From Pleionea sp. CnH1-48 (GTDB lineage: Bacteria > Pseudomonadota > Gammaproteobacteria > Enterobacterales > Kangiellaceae): a stretch of DNA of 64,000 bases. A model generated the notes under the pieces. It saw only the letters and a program-made list of their open reading frames with translations, was not told where the DNA came from and did not search any database. The stretch lies in assembly GCF_024124665.1 (NCBI RefSeq), contig NZ_JAMXSB010000018.1:1-64000 (forward strand), given 5' to 3'. Shown here one piece after another: positions 60,801-64,000 of the stretch (positions are counted from its first letter, which is position 1; each line of letters starts with the position of its first letter). The translations under genes were made by a program, and so were the position numbers.

Positions 60801-62138
60801 GTGTCTGAATCCATTCTTATTAAACAGGCAACGTTAGTTAATGAAGGTCAGCAGAAAGTCGTCGATGTATTAATTAAAAATGGCCGCTTTGAGAAAATCG
60901 CCAGTGAAATTACGACGGGTGCCGATCGAGAAATTGATGCTGGTGGTTTGCACTTATTACCCGGCATGATTGATGATCAGGTGCATTTTCGCGAGCCGGG
61001 ACTGACACATAAGGGTGACATTGCAACTGAGTCTCGCGCAGCCGTGGCCGGTGGTATCACCAGTTATATGGAAATGCCTAATGTAAACCCTGCTACCTTG
61101 ACGCACGAAGCGCTGGAAGACAAATATACCCGCGCCTCAGGCAAGTCTTTAGCTAACTTCGCTTTTTATCTAGGTGCCAGTAACGACAATCTGGAGCAAA
61201 TCAAATCTTTAGATCCTAATGCAGCCTGTGGCGTCAAAGTATTTATGGGTGCTTCAACAGGCAACATGCTGGTAGATGATACTCAGGTACTGGAAGGTAT
61301 CTTTAGCTCTTCACCAGTACTCATTGCGACTCATTGTGAAGATACACCTATGATAGCAGAGAACGAAGAGAAAGCGCGCCAGCAATATGGTGAAGAGGTG
61401 CCTATTGGGATGCACCCCGATATTCGCTCACGAGAAGCTTGCTACAAATCTTCTGCTTTAGCCGTTGAACTAGCGCGTAAGTTCGGTACTCAATTGCATG
61501 TTTTGCACATCACAACGGCAGAAGAGCTGGACCATTTTACTAAGGGTGACTTAGAAGGCAAAAGCATTACTGGTGAGGCCTGTGTGCACCATCTGTTCTT
61601 TAACTCTGATGATTATGAACAGAGAGGTACGCTGATCAAGTGTAACCCATCTGTAAAACTGGCTAGTGACCAGCAAGCTATCTTGCAGGCCGTAAACGAT
61701 GGTCGTATCGATATCATTGCTACGGATCACGCTCCTCATACCTGGGAAGAAAAACAGAATACTTATTTTAAAGCACCTGCGGGATTGCCGTTGGTTCAAG
61801 ATGCTTTATTGAGTTTGTTAGAACATTATCATAACGAGACATTCTCTTTAGAGCTTATCGTTGCTAAAACGTCACACAATGTGGCACGTCGATATCAAGT
61901 CGCTGAGCGTGGTTATGTGCGCGAAGGTTATTGGGCTGACTGTGTTTTGGTAGACCTTAACGCCAAAACATTAGCAACCAAAGAACGTGTGATGTCGAAG
62001 TGCGGTTGGACGCCCTTCGAAGGCTATGAGTTCCGCTCTACCATCACTCACACTGTTATCAACGGTAACTTGATGTATGAAAAAGGTCAGATCATTACTG
62101 ACATTAAAGGACAGCGTTTAGGCTTTAATCGCCGCTAG
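60801..62138 (+). CDS. pyrC: Dihydroorotase, class with DDQVH metal motif
   Basis: A 445-residue amidohydrolase-fold enzyme of pyrimidine synthesis (carbamoyl aspartate to dihydroorotate). GTG 60801 has GAGG at a 5-6 base distance; ATG 60789 has no ribosome-binding site. The metal-ligand segment reads DDQVHFREPGLTHK, so the first His of the HxH pair is Gln. The bridging Lys (GVKVFMGASTGNML), THCED, LHITT and the catalytic ATDHAPH remain. I recall the Gln form from a subgroup common in Bacteroidetes, so it may still be active. A terminator follows. Confidence 0.88.
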   Translation: MSESILIKQATLVNEGQQKVVDVLIKNGRFEKIASEITTGADREIDAGGLHLLPGMIDDQVHFREPGLTHKGDIATESRAAVAGGITSYMEMPNVNPATLTHEALEDKYTRASGKSLANFAFYLGASNDNLEQIKSLDPNAACGVKVFMGASTGNMLVDDTQVLEGIFSSSPVLIATHCEDTPMIAENEEKARQQYGEEVPIGMHPDIRSREACYKSSALAVELARKFGTQLHVLHITTAEELDHFTKGDLEGKSITGEACVHHLFFNSDDYEQRGTLIKCNPSVKLASDQQAILQAVNDGRIDIIATDHAPHTWEEKQNTYFKAPAGLPLVQDALLSLLEHYHNETFSLELIVAKTSHNVARRYQVAERGYVREGYWADCVLVDLNAKTLATKERVMSKCGWTPFEGYEFRSTITHTVINGNLMYEKGQIITDIKGQRLGFNRR

Positions 62139-62159
62139 AATTTGTTGCTATTAATCTTT

Positions 62160-62182
62160 AGGGCTGCGTTTGCAGCCCTTTT
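62160..62182 (+). terminator. pyrC terminator
   Basis: AGGGCTGC-GTTT-GCAGCCCT followed by TTTT, 22 bases after the stop. Confidence 0.88.
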
Positions 62183-62215
62183 AGTTGTAGTGTAATTAAA
62201 ACTAAGGAAAAGGTG

Positions 62216-62473
62216 ATGTACGATTTAGTTGAAGGAATTCAACACAAAGACAGTGGGAAGGTATTTCGAAAGCATTTAAAAAAGCTTATGCTAATTATTG
62301 TAGGGCTTGTCATAGTGATTCTTTTTCAGTTGGGGTTTTCTGATAATGAAGATGGCCTACAAGATGTTTTTGTGACTGCGGGCGCTCTCATCTTATTGTG
62401 GTGTGCAGATTTAATGAGGGGGCTTTGCGAATTGTCTGATATGGAAGCCGCCAAATCAAAAAAAGAAGAATAA
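62216..62473 (+). CDS. Small membrane protein, two helices
   Basis: An 85-residue protein with two hydrophobic segments (LMLIIVGLVIVILFQLGF and VFVTAGALILLWCADLM) and charged ends. ATG 62216 is preferred to GTG 62213; AAGGAA lies upstream. Family and function unknown. Confidence 0.6.
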   Translation: MYDLVEGIQHKDSGKVFRKHLKKLMLIIVGLVIVILFQLGFSDNEDGLQDVFVTAGALILLWCADLMRGLCELSDMEAAKSKKEE

Positions 62474-62475
62474 AA

Positions 62476-62523
62476 ACAGCCCCAAAGGCGAACCTTTGAG
62501 GCTGTAAGAGCGAGGGCTCGCTC
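62476..62523. terminator. Two adjacent hairpins between converging genes
   Basis: ACAGCC/GGCTGT with inner CAAAGG/CCTTTG (62476-62505) is a compound stem next to the small membrane protein stop, and GAGCGAG/CTCGCTC (62508-62523) is a second stem nearer to the minus-strand gene. T runs are absent, so termination of both converging genes is likely but not certain. Confidence 0.55.
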
Positions 62524-62536
62524 CACCAAAAAGAGG

Positions 62537-64000
62537 TTATTTCTGACGTCTTTTGGTATGTCTTAACTCATAGTTGACGCCGCCCATCACTTGGCCTTTC
62601 TCATCGAATTGAGCGATTCCAACATGGAACTCCTGTTCAGGAACTTTAGGAGCACGGAAGTCCAGGTTGACTTTAAATTCCTCGCCTTTTTTGAAGAAGA
62701 GATTGAAGAGTCTGGCATCCGGTTGCAAGATCTGGAAGGCTCGCGTGCGTCGATCAAAACGTACGCCTTCGGCTTTTGAACCGCCTTGCATCCAGCGCTC
62801 TAATAACTCATCGGGTAAGCGTAAAGTGATTTCACCTTCTTCAACGAAAGGATGCCTCAAGCTGCGATCAAACACGGCAATGCCCAGTCGAGTATCGAGG
62901 TCGGAAATATTGCGCACGATCACCTGATTCGAAACACCATCGGGTAGCATCACAAGGTCGACTACGTTCATATTGCGCCAAACAATATTGTTGTTATTGC
63001 GTGTGTTAGTACCGATTGCCCAGGTACCAAAAACTTCTGGGAAGGTCATGGGATCTTGGTCTGATACCCAACGAGCGACAATACAATAGTGTCCTGTACC
63101 TGGTGGATTGAAAGGAGTGTTGTAAATAGCCGTTGATGAGGCAGCCTGATTAACTACTGGAATTTGAGCAAACTCGGTCCATTGCGAATCCCAGTCGAGT
63201 CCTGTAGAAGCATTGGCGTAATACAAATGAATACGTCCATTGGCCGGATTTGATGCTGCACCTGGGCCTGTATTTGCTAGTCTCACTCGCATAGTGTTAA
63301 CTTGCCCAAATTCAGGGTTTTCATGGACTGTACAGTTATTGGTGTTGGTACAGACCCAAACGTCTGGGCTCAACCAGATATCGCCAGGAACAGGGTCCGG
63401 CTCTAGACCCACATCGGTTGTAAAGTCGCGCATGTAAGCGTCGGTCGCAGGCAAAGTCGGCGCGTTGCAGCCTGGGTATTCGTAAGAACCGATACGAAGC
63501 CCCCAGTTGGAACCACCTGCACCAGTAATATTTTTTGCATAGATACCAATGTACCAGAAGGTTTCACCATCGGGGTCAACGGTCATTCCCGTGTAGTCAC
63601 CCCAGCGGTTCATGGCGAACGAATTGTAGGTTGCCTGTCCAGCCATCAAAGTGGTTTCTGCCTGCAAAGTATTGGCGGGATCACTAGACTCTCGGCCTGT
63701 GACAAAAGTGCCAGGAAAAGTTGAGGCGCTACCACGAGAATAACCCACACTCATATCGTCGCAGTGATTAACGGCGAGATCAGGATGGAAACGAAACTCT
63801 CCATTACTGCCGAAGGTACCTGAACCAGCTGGGCCTAAAGTAATGGTATTTAAATCAATTTGTGCCCAACGCACACAGTTAACAGTTCCCGTGCCTGGGT
63901 TACAAGCGACGGTATAGGTTGTCCAACCAAAACCATTACGATACTCAAAATCGAGTGGACGAGAATCTTGTAGATTGCCAAAATTGCCGCCACCACTTTG
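62537..64000 (-). CDS. Large Cys-containing protein, 5' end outside the window
   Basis: The frame is open to the right edge, so only the C-terminal ~487 residues are seen. The visible part is beta-rich with repeated Trp/Asn-rich segments (NMNVVDLVMLPDG, RIHLYYANAST, MTVDPDGETFWYIGIYAKN) and several Cys (WVCTNTNNCTV, EYPGCNAP, GHYCIVARW). Its C-terminus ends RQK with no CTERM signal. It probably belongs to a secreted or surface protein, but no signal peptide is visible. I cannot name a family. Both neighbours' ends are separated by the hairpins at 62476-62523. Confidence 0.75.
   Translation of the reverse strand, partial: QSGGGNFGNLQDSRPLDFEYRNGFGWTTYTVACNPGTGTVNCVRWAQIDLNTITLGPAGSGTFGSNGEFRFHPDLAVNHCDDMSVGYSRGSASTFPGTFVTGRESSDPANTLQAETTLMAGQATYNSFAMNRWGDYTGMTVDPDGETFWYIGIYAKNITGAGGSNWGLRIGSYEYPGCNAPTLPATDAYMRDFTTDVGLEPDPVPGDIWLSPDVWVCTNTNNCTVHENPEFGQVNTMRVRLANTGPGAASNPANGRIHLYYANASTGLDWDSQWTEFAQIPVVNQAASSTAIYNTPFNPPGTGHYCIVARWVSDQDPMTFPEVFGTWAIGTNTRNNNNIVWRNMNVVDLVMLPDGVSNQVIVRNISDLDTRLGIAVFDRSLRHPFVEEGEITLRLPDELLERWMQGGSKAEGVRFDRRTRAFQILQPDARLFNLFFKKGEEFKVNLDFRAPKVPEQEFHVGIAQFDEKGQVMGGVNYELRHTKRRQK

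Noticed and set aside
1-64000. CRISPR arrays, insertion sequences, phage genes or tRNA genes
   Set aside because: I looked for regularly spaced repeats, transposase-like proteins, phage structural proteins and cloverleaf sequences in the intergenic spaces and saw none.

Overview
The window looks like a piece of chromosome from a moderately AT-rich, probably marine gammaproteobacterium, perhaps of the Kangiella/Pleionea/Aliikangiella type. The genus is inference. It rests on a gammaproteobacterial 5S rRNA end, E. coli-like pheA and ilv attenuators, a canonical OxyR, a GlyGly-CTERM protein and many secreted hydrolases. I see no phage, insertion sequence, CRISPR array or tRNA.

Region 1-11 kb: the 3' end of a 5S rRNA with its terminator, a 2OG-Fe(II) oxygenase, a lipoprotein serine hydrolase, and pheA behind a complete phenylalanine attenuator with a 17-residue leader peptide (7 Phe) that is not in standard gene calls. 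Next is a histidine-utilisation locus: hutC, hutU and hutH on the minus strand, and a divergent hutG-like gene with an extra HxxH-containing N-terminal domain. Two HutC-type palindromes mark its control regions. hutI is not in the window.

Region 11-20 kb: a probable self-contained system. Two large secreted proteins, each with a Vps62-like domain (one carries a PI-PLC-like domain, the other three ricin-type beta-trefoils), lie next to a divergent ECF sigma factor translationally coupled to a transmembrane Ser/Thr kinase with a TPR-type C-terminal half. Upstream of both secreted-protein genes is the same two-part motif, TTTGATGT-N16-TCGTTACCT, which has the layout of an ECF promoter. I infer a kinase/ECF regulon controlling these two effectors.

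Region 20-37 kb: mixed genes. They include oxyR, a membrane diguanylate cyclase, a bufferin (copper-peptide) operon whose precursor is a lipoprotein with a tandemly duplicated six-Cys module, a DUF2235 alpha/beta-hydrolase fused to a PilZ domain, an M49-like lipoprotein peptidase, a TudS/DUF523 protein, a CPA2 antiporter, a GlyGly-CTERM protein and a subtilase.

Region 37.8-45.8 kb: a branched-chain amino acid operon, ilvL-ilvC-ilvG-ilvM-cimA-ilvE-ilvD, with a leader peptide holding 12 consecutive Leu/Val/Ile codons and an attenuator. A citramalate synthase-like gene inside the operon, with no ilvA, suggests that isoleucine is made from pyruvate.

Region 46-64 kb: outer-membrane barrel proteins (DUF5916, DUF481), a second HD-GYP phosphodiesterase, a CheY-CheC/PAS-GGDEF operon, ppnN, an M1 aminopeptidase, an astacin, a HEAT-like protein, a dihydroorotase with a Gln in place of the first HxH histidine, and a large Cys-containing protein that runs off the right edge. 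Five proteins of c-di-GMP signalling (two HD-GYP, two GGDEF, one PilZ) lie in these 64 kb.
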